64,000 nucleotides of DNA from Nymphaea colorata (lineage: Eukaryota > Streptophyta > Magnoliopsida > Nymphaeales > Nymphaeaceae): NCBI RefSeq assembly GCF_008831285.2, contig NC_045151.1, forward strand, positions 10,654,571 to 10,718,570. Reading direction: 5' to 3'. The notes under the pieces are model-generated. The model was not told the DNA's origin, ran no database searches, and saw nothing but the letters and a program-made list of their open reading frames with translations. Within the stretch, counting starts at the first letter, position 1, and each line of letters starts with the position of its first letter. Positions 1-11,433 of this stretch are shown in pieces. The translations under genes and the position numbers were made by a program.

Positions 1-384
1 AATACGTCTAACAAAAAGAAAAAAGCACAGTTAGACAAAGAATGCCCCAAAAGCAAAAGGTTTTGTAAACTAAAGAACGTACAGCGGGGTTGAAACTTCT
101 ATCCTCGTTACCGAACAACTCAAGGAAGAACTTGAGACAGACAGAGCGCCTTCACCTTGGAACTTTATGAATTGAGGTTTGTCGTTCTCGTCACCCGGAA
201 GGAAAAAGTTTGAGAGAAATTAAAAGCCGTAAACGATGCGAAGACGACCTTCATTGTTCCATAGTTTCCTTATTCTTTTTTCAGATAAAAGAAAACCACA
301 TTTGAAAATTCAAATCCGTGCATTCTATGTGGATATGACGTTACATGCTTTTGTTTATTTACCATGTTTTGACGTTCAAACTAA
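1..384. other. Intergenic, no gene seen
   Basis: Mixed-composition DNA with no convincing coding region. The bases TAA at 382-384 are the left copy of the target duplication of the MITE that follows. Confidence 0.6.
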
Positions 385-857
385 CGCCCCGTTTGGATGG
401 AGGGAAAGGGATGGAGGGAAAGGAAAGGAAAGGAAAGGAAAAGAAAGGAAAGGGAAGAGGAAGGAAAGGGAAGGGAATGAAATGAAAAGAGGTGATTATA
501 AAAGCTTGTTTGGATAAAAGTAAATTGAATGGAAAGGAAACGATGCAATTTATAATAATACCATCAATAGTCAAAAGGTTGGGAGGCATGGAGAAAAAAA
601 ACGTGGAGGGGTATTATGGGCAGTCAACACTTTTGCACTTACTCCCTTTCCTTTTCCTCCCAATCCGTCCGATTTGAGAGGGATTGGATTTACACTATAC
701 AATCCTTTCCTTTCCTTTCCTTTCCCTTCCCTCCCATCCAAACATACTTTTTTCTCTTTTTCCCTCCATTTCCCTCCTTTCTAATTAGCCAACCAAACAC
801 AGGAGGGATTGCTCAATCCATCTCTTTCCCTCCCTTTCCTTCCAACCAAACAGGCCC
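385..857. mobile_element. Tourist-like (PIF/Harbinger) MITE
   Basis: A 473 bp element without coding capacity. Its ends are imperfect inverted repeats: the left begins CGCCCCGTTTGGATGGAGGG, and the right, reverse-complemented, begins GGGCCTGTTTGGTTGGAAGG (about 14-15 of 20 match). It is flanked by TAA on both sides (382-384 and 858-860), the 3-bp target typical of PIF/Harbinger elements. The left arm is purine-rich (GGAAA runs) and the right arm is pyrimidine-rich (TTTCC runs), so the element can fold back on itself. An internal pair (about 508-520 and 733-745) repeats the GTTTGGAT motif. Confidence 0.7.
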
Positions 858-860
858 TAA

Positions 861-1565
861 GGGCGCAGTTCATATCTTTATTTTATGGTAACTACATCGT
901 TTTGACTAAGAACGCAGTTGAAATATTTATTTTGTCTTTTCACATTGGGAAATTGTCACATTCAAAATTGGAAGGGGGGGGGGGGGGTGGAGATTCTGAT
1001 CATGGTTCTCAAATCCAAAGATTTTAGATGAAGAGGCAATCGAAGACCCCCCAAGATGGGATAAGTGTTTGGATCACGCAATAAAAAAAAGTTAATTTCA
1101 TGAAAAATAACTTATTCAAAAATTGGTTTTTAAATCATTTTTGGAAAACTGGTTGAATGTGTTTGGATAGTAGCACTAAAGCAACTTTTTTTTGTTTTAC
1201 GAAGAACCTTGGGGTTGTTGGGATATTCACTTTCTTTTGAAAAACAGGTTTTGTCAAAAATGACGAAACTCATTATTGTATCATCCAAATGCACATAAAA
1301 TGACATTTTAGAAGCAAAACCATTTTTTACTCAAAAAATTTCTTGAGTGTCATTCAAATTAATGTCCCCAAAAAGTTTTATAAAACAAAGAAGTCCTCTT
1401 CAAAAAATTAAATGGCAAATTAGTTTTATTTGCTTTGGACAAGTCCCCTAAAATGCACATAACCCGAGCTCATCATGCTACACCTCTCAGAACACTTCTG
1501 TTGGTTTGCTGATTTTGCAAGTTTGGTTTCAACCTTCTTCCATATTTCTCTCTCTAAAAGACTTT
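861..1565. other. Intergenic; poly-G run and possible foldback
   Basis: No gene seen. A run of 14 G lies at 974-987. GTTTGGAT near 1050-1070 faces ATCCAAAT near 1283-1293, followed inward by similar CAATAA sequence, so 1050-1296 may be a small foldback element, but I could not define ends or a target duplication. ACTTT at 1561-1565 is the left copy of the imperfect chromovirus target duplication. Confidence 0.4.
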
Positions 1566-4500
1566 TGGTAGGACCTTGCTCTGGAGTAGGGCTAGACGCT
1601 TTCCTACAACCGATCTTATCCCCAAGATCTCTTGAGGGCACCTAAAACAAACCTAGAGAAGGCAATAAGACAATGACTCTACCCAGCCGGACTGATATCC
1701 TGGTACTAAACTTCCATATGTAAGTGGATACAGGGGCATGTAAACCCAAATCCCAAGGCTGAATCCTACTACAAAGTATGCTAACGTGTGTGAGGCCAAA
1801 CAAACACAAATGAATCAAACTACTCTACTGGAAATAAAAAGATGCATCAATCACTAGAAATAAAGCCAATGGAAAAACTAGTGTCTCACAGCCGGGTCTT
1901 AGGCCAATGGCTACCGGAAAACTACATGAACACTAAAACCGAAATGCAAACACTAAACGTAGACAAAGAATCACCCCTTTAGACCGGGTCTGAAGGGAAC
2001 TAGAGAACACATACCCTACCAAGGCTAGCTTGGTGTACCAGCAAAAGAGACCACGGGATGAATTCCAATTTCTAGGTATTACAACAATAGGAAATGGGAA
2101 AACCAATGTTGGAGAAGGCCAATTGGTGCTGCTGTAATAATCGGCTGCTGGCGGTTCTGAAGTGCCGCGGACGATTATCCGAGCCAATGCCTTCTGCTGC
2201 GGAGGTCGTCAAGCTGCTAGCGCTGCGCCGGCGCTGTGCGGGCGATGCTGCCGTTGAGGACGTGCCTGATGGCTGTGGTCGATGGCGTCAGGTGCCGGAG
2301 GTCTCGGCACGCCTGGCCAAGTGCTGACGAAGGATGCTGACAGAGAGCACCGATTGTGATGGACAAGGGGGATGCGCCTGGCCGAGGATTGGACGCCGGT
2401 TGAAGACTGCTCGCCGATGGAAGCTAGGACGCCATTGCAGGTGAACAAGCTCGGTCTAGAGCTTGGGATAAACCTAGCTACGGTAGTGATGTTGAGCTTG
2501 GTCTAGAGCTCGAAATGAACCTATGGAGTGGCCGGCTAGGGTAGGTTTAGTTCCAATGAGCTTGGTTAGATTTGACTATGTTTAAGTAACTCAGGTCTAG
2601 TTGACTAGTTCTAGGCTTAGTGTAGGTAGGTCGGGTATGGGTAGGCTAGGCGATAATGCGCAAGCTTAAGGGTAAAATTGGGATTATGAATTGGGTAGGA
2701 AATGGATGAATTGCGTGAGATAGGCTAAGGGAAATGACAGCTAGGAAGGGATACCAAATGTAGGCTAATAGGGACGCACGAGTGGAGTTAAGTCCAGATG
2801 TGGACTCTCCTTCACGCGGGTTAGGTAGGGCTGCTTGGGGGTCGGCTTAGAAGCAAATGTAGGTTGGTGAGGACAGGTGGCTCGAGTTGGCTGAGTCCTA
2901 AGGGAGGAGGAGAGTGAGCTAGGAAAGATGGCTCCAACAAATGTGGAGCAAGGAGGGCACACGGACCACCTCTCACCCAAATGTGGCGAGGTAGCACGCG
3001 GGTGAGGACTCCTACCAAATGTGGGAGTCGTTGGCTCGTGAGGTGGCCTGGCCCACTCTCTTGGATGCTGGCCACGTGTCCCAAACGAAGGGTGAAGAAA
3101 TGTAGATGGTCAAGGAAGAATTACCCTTACCAAATGTGACTTGAGGCCAAATGTCCCAAATGTGCCGGCCACTAGGAACAGAGAAATCCTAGGCATGTCC
3201 TTCTCTTGCCACACGAATCCCCAAGATCACCCCTGCCAAATGTTGATGCTCCTATGCTGGTCGAAGGGCAGATGTGTCCACGGCAGGAAGGTTGGCCGGA
3301 AGTCCAAAATGAATGCTGGAAATATGGCAGCGATGGCCGGGAAATTCAAAATTTCGGCCAGCACTAACCAAACCGATTCTAACTCAATTTCAACCAGAAT
3401 TCTTTCTTTCTTTTTCTTTTTGTGGGCTTTTCTTTTTTCTTTTTCTGCCCCTTTTCAATGATTTTTCTACCTTTCTTTTCTGTTTTTTCGGTGAGAATTC
3501 AGGTATGACCTGAGAATGGTTCTTAACCCCTTTTGAACCAAATATTACCGGCAAATCAATAGCAATCTTCAAGGAAACATACGAGAAACCTAAGATATCC
3601 CTTGTGACTCATAAGAGATAGTTTAGGAGGAGTTTCTATTGTGAAATTAGGCTGAAACTCACAGCTGAGACCATGGGATTCAATCCAATTCGTTGGCCGA
3701 ACCTTGACCTAAATTAACACAACAACGTTGCACAATTTCAACCTATGATTCTAACGTACTAACCTCTAAATTACTGATGTTGTCGTATGCTGCCAACCGT
3801 GAAGAGTTGCAGCCTTCCCTTGTACGAAGCTGGCCTCTAACCTCCACTTGTGGTGTATGAAGGCTGCACCATTGTTCGCGGGAATTGGAGTGGGGAATCC
3901 ATGGGTTGATGAAGACGCAAGGGCTGAGGCACACCTTGGATTCTTCAGCCACCAAGCTGTCGGTCGAGGGGTTGAGGAAGAGTCCACAAAAGGGGAGAAG
4001 ATGGAGGAAAGACCGTCGGATTCTAAGAGAGTTGCGTGAGGGAGAAGGGGACCAGCTGCCACCGACGAGTAAGAAGGGATTGAGAAGAGGAAGAGAGGGG
4101 CGAGAGGGAGAGACGAGAGGAGAGAGAGTACTAGGACTCAAATGAAATTTTATTTCTCAAATTGCATGCAGAATTGAAATTACACAATGTTTAAATAATC
4201 TCTTAAGTGACTCGGTTCACAGATGGATCGAACCGGTTCACTACTACTCAAAGCGAATGACTCGAGATACAATCCATCTCGGTCCACACAACTTGAATTA
4301 AAATGCAAAGCAAATGAATATGTAAAATTGGGCGTGATGCCCCTAACTAATGGAATAAACCCTTGCGCTTGTGAGGCGCAAGGTGGGGGACTTGTTTGGG
4401 TTGCCGCCTAGACTTTGGATTTCCCATGAACCAGCTCGGCCTACTTGAGCTAAGTGAAGGCCAGCCGAGAATCCTACCTAAGCTCGCCCTAGACTGCCTC

Positions 4501-4803
4501 TAAAGACTTGGATCTTGACCGACACTAGTTTGGACTAGGGCTAAACCGGAGGTAAGACTTTCAATTTGGCCTTCTATAGTAGGATCTGCTCCAAAGTGCT
4601 GGTCTTCTCTTGGTGTATCTGGACCTAGAGCTTTTGCATCTCCGCCCTCGCCACCCACTGCTTGTGCGCTAAGTCCAGGTTTATTCTCACTAACTGTCGT
4701 AGTGCCTTGCTTGACTTGTAATTCGAGCCTAGCAGCCCTGGCTCGACTGCTCTCACCGTGCTCAAACATGCTTCTAGGAGGAGGTCTTGGTTGACCCGTA
4801 TCT
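1566..4803 (-). repeat. Chromovirus 3' LTR
   Basis: A 3238 bp copy homologous along its length to 36871-39860. It begins TGGTAGG on the plus strand, and its other end reads GTATCT where the partner ends GTATCA, so its first minus-strand base has changed. Relative to the 5' LTR it holds about 250 bp of extra GC-rich sequence around 2218-2500. The middle (2753-3243) carries repeated CAAATGT motifs, and 4080-4132 is GA-rich. No coding function is expected; open frames here are incidental. Confidence 0.88.
2753..3243. repeat. Cluster of CAAATGT motifs in the chromovirus LTR
   Basis: Nine copies of CAAATGT occur in about 490 bp, mostly as CCAAATGT and often followed by GG or GTGG. They sit near 2755, 2854, 2938, 2978, 3015, 3131, 3149, 3157 and 3237. 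The pattern recurs at matching positions in the partner LTR (about 37796-38288). Spacing is irregular, so this is a motif cluster rather than a regular tandem repeat. Confidence 0.6.
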
Positions 4804-4817
4804 GATCCACCCTCCTT
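4804..4817 (-). promoter_or_regulatory. Chromovirus polypurine tract
   Basis: On the minus strand this reads AAGGAGGGTGGATC and directly abuts the 3' LTR, where the plus-strand DNA primer is expected. It is purine-rich apart from the last few bases. Confidence 0.6.
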
Positions 4818-4841
4818 AGATCGAGCTTCCCCCAAGCTCGT

Positions 4842-4999
4842 GTCTTTGGGAAAGGTAAGACAATCAGATTAAAAAGCTCCCACAAAGTATCACCATCTAC
4901 TCATTCTCATTCGACTAATACTTCATGGCGAGATCTGCCCTCTCTCATGACCCATCTATAGTTCAAGATCCTATAGGGCCGTGGTGCCATATCTGGTAG
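4842..4999 (-). pseudogene. Chromodomain relic at the integrase C terminus
   Basis: In one minus-strand frame this stretch reads like a chromodomain: a PYRILNYR segment, then RHEVLVE, two TGA stops flanking a Glu, VDGDTLWELF, and finally LPFPK. Chromoviral integrases end with such a domain, which is thought to guide insertion to chromatin. The stops fall where Trp and Gly are usual in this domain. The frame differs by one base from the preceding integrase frame, which ends near 5013. The match is by pattern only, but the order of hydrophobic and Trp positions is characteristic. Confidence 0.6.
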
Positions 5000-5012
5000 T
5001 GGCTTTTCCTGC

Positions 5013-6060
5013 TCAGGTTTCTGGGCCATTGTGAGGTTTAAGCCGTGAAACATGAAAAACTGGGTGTACCTTTGCGATAGGAGGTAATGCTATGCGATAG
5101 GCCGCCTTTCCTACCTTCTGCAACACACGATAAGGCCCGTAATATCGTGGTAATAACTTAGAATATGTTTGCCCAAGTAGTGATTTTTGTCTCATGGGCA
5201 ACCTTTTCAACCACACCATATTTCCCACTTCAAATTCTCTGTCCTTTCTGCCCTTGTCATGTGCCTTCTTCATCCTTTCTTGTGCCCTCTTGATATTGCG
5301 TTTCAGTGCTGCTAATACCTCATCATGGTTAAGCAAGGCGTAGTCCACCTCATCATCTCTAGATGTATTGCTTTCGTGGCAGGGAATAGCTAGACCATAA
5401 AGTGCTTCATATGGTGTCACACCGGTTCCGGAATGTAGGCTGGTGTTGTAGGATCACTCAACCCAAGACAAGTATCGAACCCATGTGTTGGGTCTTTCCC
5501 TTGCGTAACACATCAGATAAGTCTCCAAAGCTCGATTCACCGCCTCGCTCTGAGGATGGTGAGTGGTGCTAGAATTGATAATTGTTCCAGCCATCATCAT
5601 ATACTCACGCCAGAATGCACTCATAAATATTGAGTCACGATCACATAATATAGTACGAGGCATCCCACGCAACTTTCCAACATAGTCCTGATAGACTGTG
5701 TCAACAATCGGCCCATGGTAGTTCTTTGGTAAAGGCACGAAATGGCTGTACTTTGTGAGACGGTCTACCACCACTAACACTACTTCTTTACCTTCTGATC
5801 TGGTTATGACATCAATGAAGTCCATTGATATATTGTGCCAAGGCTTTTCTGGGATAAAGAGGGGGTTCATGTGACCTGGAGGTTTGGTTGTCTCATATTT
5901 CTCTCTTTGACATATGTTTCATGCTCGAACATAACTCTTAACATCGGCCTTCAGTCCTTCCAACTAGAATTGGGCCTTAATTCACCTAAGGGTCTTTGCA
6001 ACACTTTCATGCCCAGCTGCAGTAGAATCATGGAAGTGCTTAAGCAATTTCTTGCTTCAG
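5013..6060 (-). pseudogene. Chromovirus integrase, decayed
   Basis: Encodes the DNA-joining enzyme of the element. From upstream to downstream it shows a zinc-binding remnant (HDSTAAGHESVAKTL, then a stop where one Cys should be, then NICQREKYE, about 5900-6015). The catalytic core follows (SMDFI, VVVDRLTKYSHF, CDRDSIF, AVNRALETYL, 5454-5870). The C-terminal part is at 5013-5420 (MTPYEALYG, VGNMVWLKR, YGPYRVLQKVG, VHPVFHVSRLKP). A few residues seem to be missing between HHPQS and AVNR in the core. Several in-frame stops separate the pieces, and a stop lies between core and C-terminal part near 5421-5454. It cannot make a functional enzyme. Confidence 0.85.
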
Positions 6061-6304
6061 AGCCGATTCTTTGGGGATTACTGCCTTGCCTTTGCGACAC
6101 AACATGTTACCATTCAAAGAATATTGTGGGATTGACCCCAGATTTTATTAGAGGGAAGACTTCAACAACCTCATATCTTTATCAAAGTTCAGCTCCATTA
6201 TCAATCTCTCCATATGTCCATTTCAAGAATCGATAGTCTCATGATGTGCTCAGGCATTCGAGATAAAGAATCTGCAACTGAGTTCTTTGTTCCCTTTTTG
6301 TATT

Positions 6305-6769
6305 CTATTGTGAAATCATACCAAGCAACTTGGCTAGCCAGCGTTGCTGTGATGGGGTAAAAATACACTGCTTAACCATGTATTTCAAACTGTTGTGATC
6401 GGTCGTTACTATGAATCTTTGCCCTATTAGGTAGGGTCTCCACTTCTCAACATCTAACACAATTGCCAAAAGCTCATTTTCGTATGTAGACAGAGGTTTT
6501 GCTCTGTTAGTCAAAGCCTTAAACATAAAAGCAATGGGGTGGCCTCCTTGGCTAACACTGCGCCAACCCCTATGTCACTAGCATCTGTCTCTACTACAAA
6601 ATCCTTAGAAAAATCAGGTAGAACAAGCACACGAGCACTCATCATGGCTGCCTTTAGTTTGACAAAAGCTTCTCTAGCCTTCTCCATCCAGCTGAACTCT
6701 CCTTTCTTCAACATATGTGTAAGGGGGGATGCAATCAACCCATAACCCTAAATGAATCATCAGTAATAA
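6305..6769 (-). pseudogene. Chromovirus RT C-terminal part and RNase H, decayed
   Basis: This is the downstream half of the RT-RNase H gene cut by the Ogre-like insertion. Sequence just inside the break (6745-6769) carries three stop codons in the RT frame. Then IASPLTHMLKKGEFSW is followed by the RNase H start (DFVVETDASDIGVGAVLA, 6511-6738) and by PLSTYENELLAIV and FIVTTDHNSLKYM (6305-6526). The two readable parts overlap in different frames near 6511-6526, so at least one frameshift is present. The upstream half is at 33881-34908. Confidence 0.85.
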
Positions 6770-6774
6770 CCTGC
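6770..6774. other. Target-site duplication of the Ogre-like element (left)
   Basis: CCTGC directly precedes the TG of the left LTR and is repeated exactly after the final CA at 33881-33885. Joining the two chromovirus halves across one copy restores the continuity of the RT gene. Confidence 0.9.
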
Positions 6775-8986
6775 TGTTCGCACCTCATTCCTTTTTCAAG
6801 GAGGTCGAAATGCGAGTCAACAAAATTCTTTTAAAATTGGAGTTTTGAGAAAATTTTCAAGAGAAAGGGATCCGCTCGTTGGTACGAGGTCCAACCGTTC
6901 CTGCCGCCTTTAACAAAGGTAATTAGACCAAGGACTAAGGATCATTTGGATCATATATGAGTTATTGATGTAAGTCCTATATGCTTATGCATTGAGGTTT
7001 TGGATTCAAGAACCGAAATTCATTTTTTTTGAATAAATGAATTTGAATATTGGGGGTTTTCAAGTTGGTTTAAAAACCTTTGTTTTGGTGTTATTTGAAA
7101 CACATAATTCTTGAGGATTTTTGAAGATTTGGAATTGAGTTCTTTGTTGTGAACTCTAGATGATGATGATCATCTCATGATAAAAATTGATTTTGAACTC
7201 TTCTTTTGTCAAATCATGTGATTTGTAGAATTCATTCTTTTGAAAGAACATAGGTTCCAAATTGTTAGAAAACACGTTGTTTTTCAAATGCACTTTGGCC
7301 AAAAGATTATGAATGCATTGCTTGTATTTTCTTTTAAAGTTAAGTGAGGTTTACAAATTCTCATTGCAATATGACTTGGTCACTTTTTGCAACTTAAATT
7401 TGAATCACTTAATTTCTTGAGAATGTGCATGTGGTGCCATTGATTTTGAGTGAAAGTGAATGCATGAAACGAGAATGGAAACTATATGGAACATTCATTC
7501 TTCTCTCTCTCATAATCCCTCAAGATTCATTCATATGAAACATACATTCTTCACTCCCTCATAATCTCTCAAAGTCCGTATTGCACGTCATACAATCTAT
7601 GCATGAAGATTGATCAAAATGTAGGACTTTCTCTATATGTGCTCATTATATTATTAAGCACATGAATTAGAGATGTAGTCCATAAGCTTGAGGCTGGACA
7701 TAAAATTATCAAAATGGTGAAAATATATAAATGATGTCAAGTTAAATCTTTGAAATGGATGGGAGACGTGGAGGACATCCACTTTTGTCTCAAAATAGCT
7801 AAAAATCAGACATTGTGTTGATTTAAATAGCTGAAAATTGTCGACATTGATTCCAATAAATATGTTGTTTCTTAGATGGAAATGACAAGTCTTTCAAATA
7901 GATTCAAATTCCAGATTTGATAGTAATGAGATCGTCAACTCTTTTGGATGATTCTAGGATAGTTGGTATTTCAAATATGTAAACTTTGACATTCTTAAAC
8001 CAATTCCTATGAAACATGATCTGATTTCAACAACATACATACATCTTACGTATGGATTTGCTGAAATTGAGTAAAAATGAAATGAAAATGATTCATAGTC
8101 TTGCACTAGGAAAATCAATAAAAATAGCCAATTTCCTTAAAAACCGATTTGAAAACATGTTCCAACCTGATTTTAAGGGAGGAATGTAATTTTGAAAGAA
8201 AATAAAACAATACTGAAGCTTATTCATCATCATTTCGCCATGCAATGGTGGATCACATTCATAAAAACGTATCCATCCCTTATAGGCATTTTCATCATAC
8301 GTGATGTAGCAAAATCACTCTCTAACCGTGGGATTCTCTCATAGTAGGGAGTTCAAAATGTTATTAAGTTGATTCCTTTGAAAGGGACGTGGCCTTGGGG
8401 CCCATTTCAAAATTTGATACTTGGGTTCATATTTAAGAAAAACCGACATATGCATGCATTATGCATTAACATGTACATTGAAGCGTAGGTTTCCCTTAGC
8501 TGGACATCATTCACAGCCGTAAGCAAATGAAAATAAACCCTCCCACGAATTGCTGGAATTAAAATAAATCAACAATAAGCTAAAGTAGAAGAGAAGTGAG
8601 TTAAGATCACCTACCTTGCGGTCGGTCTTGATGTTTGTCCTTCGTCTTCACTTGTTTTCTAACTCAATCAATCCTAAGCAAGAATCCAACCGTGGATTCA
8701 AGCTTAGCAAAGCTAGAATAAGAAATAGCTTGCTTGCTGGAATTTGGAGTGGTAAAGAGGGCTTCTCACCACGAAAATCCTAAGTAAGGGTTCACTTAAG
8801 CACCCTAACTTAGCAAAATCAATGGGGAGAATAGAAGAAAGTGAAGAAGAGAATGGGAGAAAAAGGGGAAGGGGGCTTGGACGAACCTCTTCTCTCTTCC
8901 TTGGCTTCTCCCTCCTAGCTCTTTGGCTGCAGCAATTTGATAGAATGCTCCAAAATTTCGTCCCCCCCCTGATGGCTAAGGGGAGG

Positions 8987-8994
8987 TTTATATA
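8987..8994 (-). promoter_or_regulatory. TATA box of the Ogre-like 3' LTR
   Basis: On the minus strand the sequence reads TATATAAA within CTATATAAACC. The same box is present in the other LTR at 32493-32500. If used, transcription would begin about 30 bases downstream, near 8955-8965, making U3 about 1.4 kb. Confidence 0.5.
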
Positions 8995-9927
8995 GAGGAG
9001 GAGGTGGGTTCAACCACCTTCTTAACTCACCTTGGGAACTTGCTTAAGACTTTGGGAACTTCTAAAATGAGTTAAATAGACTTTAAAGGCTCTAATTGAC
9101 TATTTCTCAGCCCATTTCCACGAGCTAGGTGGGCTGGGCTAGGTTTGGTCAACATGGGTTCAGACCTAGGTGTCCATTTTGACCAAAATTTTGGATGAAA
9201 ATGCCCTTGCACAGGGTTTTGCCCTTATTTTGTACTATTTATTTATTTTTTGTTTGAAATCGAGTTTATAAGGTTAAAACCTAGTTACTAAGCTCCAAAT
9301 TCCATTGAATTATGATAATTAAATTTAAATTTTAATAAAATTTAAAAACTTTATCAAATTTGGTTCGAAAAGGGTATTTTCGTCCAAAACTTGATTGAAA
9401 ATGGATTTCAACTGAATCAAACTTTCACTTGAGAAATTCAATTTAAATTTGGTATTTGATTCATGCATTTGACAAATTCAAATGTTTATTTGCCTTTCAT
9501 AAACCATTTTAGGCTTTTTAATCTTAAGTTGACCGCAGAAAGGCAAAATTGTCCAAATTGATCAATTTCGACCAATTGACCAAAGTCAAAGCTCATTTGC
9601 AAGTAGTTTGACTTTATTTGAGGTAATTTGATAAATTTGGATCAAGAAAGCTCTTAATTGAGCTAAATTGTACTTTGACTGAGTTTAGTCAAAGTGGGTT
9701 TGGTTCGGTCAAGGTCTATTTTCGTCCATTAATTGGATCATGGGACAGACTTACGTTTTGACTGTGTTGAGCCCATGGTGACCGAACCTAGCTGGAATTG
9801 GCACCACATTTGAGTGCACCCGGGTCAAACCTACTTGGATTAAGTAGGTTAGGTGAGTTTGACCAGTCTAGTAGTTGCTTCCTTGAAAATGATTTTTTTT
9901 TTTAAGGAGGACCTGGTTAAAGAGGAG

Positions 9928-9949
9928 AGAGAGACATAAATGTCTCTCT
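9928..9949. repeat. Perfect palindrome in LTR U3
   Basis: AGAGAGACAT and ATGTCTCTCT flank a two-base AA loop. The same palindrome is kept in the other LTR at 33434-33455. It could be a protein-binding dyad, but no function is shown. Confidence 0.5.
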
Positions 9950-10374
9950 TTTCCTAGGTTTCTCCTTTATTTCTTCTTGAAAATGACTTTTCTTCAATTA
10001 ATTTGAGAGAAAATATTTATTTATTATTTTTTTGACATGGAGGGAGCATGGTCCCTGGGGGGGCTCTTGACCACACGGGCTAGGTGGGGCCCACACGTGG
10101 GTCCCACGTAGCATTTTAGACTGAATTAGATCCAATTCTTGGATCTAAGTCAAAATTTGCATTTTGCAATTGGATTTGGATTTCAAATGACATTTGCAAT
10201 TGAATTTGGACTCGTAATCCTGCATTGGGATTCGCGTATCGGGTTAAATTCACGATTTGAATCTAATTGTTCTTTAGATTCGAAATTGGCTTTGAAATTG
10301 CAAATTTTCACAATTCTTTTGTGAAATTTTCACATTGCTTCAATTTTGATGTGGAAAAATTTGGGGTGTTAACA

Positions 10375-10389
10375 GATGCCCCTCTTTGC
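10375..10389 (-). promoter_or_regulatory. Ogre-like polypurine tract
   Basis: Minus strand GCAAAGAGGGGCATC immediately precedes the 3' LTR start TGTTAACACC. The purine run AAAGAGGGG next to the LTR is where plus-strand DNA synthesis is primed in such elements. Confidence 0.75.
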
Positions 10390-10425
10390 TGTTAAGCAAA
10401 TTGAATAATTTGCTTAATAGCAAAG
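10384..10425. repeat. Stem-loop overlapping the polypurine tract
   Basis: CTTTGCT, one mismatched base, then TTAAGCAAATT pairs with AATTTGCTTAA, one base, AGCAAAG, around a GAAT loop. That is 18 paired positions with one G/T mismatch. The outer arm overlaps the purine tract. The equivalent place in copy B falls in the N gap. Confidence 0.7.
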
Positions 10426-11433
10426 ACTCACGCTCCAAATTTTTGCAAATCGTTTGGAAAATCCATTTTTCAAATGATGTTGAACCATCCTCGCTCGAGG
10501 GGAAATGCTAGGCATAGACCTGAAATAAGAAGATTTTTCTCCATCTCATTGGAGACTTTGTAGAGGAATTAATGTTGGTTGAAAAATTTTGTAATTGTGA
10601 AAGTTTTTGCATTTGATGCTTGGAGAAATTTGCCCTCGATGCCTTCTAAACCATTGGCAAGTGCTTTTTCTTTCCTTTTACTTAGTTTTTCACTTACTCG
10701 CTTTTGCTTTTGAATTTTGTTTTTTTTTTTGAGCCACCCTTCACTCTTGGGAGAAATTCCTCACCACCCCAAAAGCTACTACGGAGTTCCACCGCTTTGG
10801 CGGTTTTGTGTAGTTTGCTTTGTGTAATATCAAGTCTATCGGGCTTTCTTCTGAACCCTTGTAACAAGCTTTGGGCCGGTAACTCCTAGACCAGTTGGCC
10901 TCAGGGTACCAAATGTAAAACACTCCCCGGGCTTACTTGCTCGAATTCAGAAGGCTTTAGGAGACTTAATATAAGCAAAATGTTCATGGATTGCTTTTTA
11001 GCTTCACGGCGTAAGCATAGGTCATATGCCCACCCGCGCCTGCTGAGCTTTGAACCAGAGGAACAACTACACTCACCCCGAGCTCATTGCTCAACTCATT
11101 TCGCTTGATAGCTTTTTCTAGCATCTTGCCAAGGTCTTTTAGGTGACAAGACTTTTTCTTATGGCATCTCATGCTAGACCTTTACAAATGCCGATTGTCG
11201 GGACCAACATTAATTACTATACATTAGTCCCTCAATGTCTGTGAAATTTCTTGCCTATTTTAAGACGATGCCCTTGCAATTGTCCTCAAGACATGGGTTG
11301 AGTTTGAAAATTTTGATGCATTTTTGAAACTTTTCCCTAAGGGATACCATGCCCCTTAGTTGGTTTGAAAATTGTTACAAACGTGCTTATCAAAGCACAA
11401 ATATTTTGAATTTTTTTTTTTTGAATTGCAAAT
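10426..11433 (-). other. 3' untranslated region, copy A
   Basis: About 1 kb between the integrase stop and the purine tract with no recognisable protein. It includes poly-T runs (about 10721-10730 and 11410-11421 on the plus strand) and a short CCGC/GCGG hairpin near 10789-10800. Confidence 0.6.

Larger units (their letters stand above)
6775..10374 (-). repeat. Ogre-like 3' LTR
   Basis: A 3600 bp LTR, plus-strand ends TGTTCGCACC and GGTGTTAACA. It matches 30056-33880 but lacks about 224 bp, the join lying near 8195 where the partner has 31479-31702. It also differs by scattered substitutions, for example AACAAAATTC against AGCAAAATTC near the inner end. Nothing in it looks like a gene. Confidence 0.92.

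Noticed and set aside
236-891. Overlapping open frames rich in Lys/Glu/Gly or Phe/Pro/Ser
   Set aside because: They come from GGAAA and TTTCC tracts of the MITE at 385-857; no domain and no gene context.
1933-4145. Many short frames, some GC-rich, on both strands
   Set aside because: All lie within the chromovirus LTR, which is non-coding; similar frames recur in the partner LTR without conserved reading.
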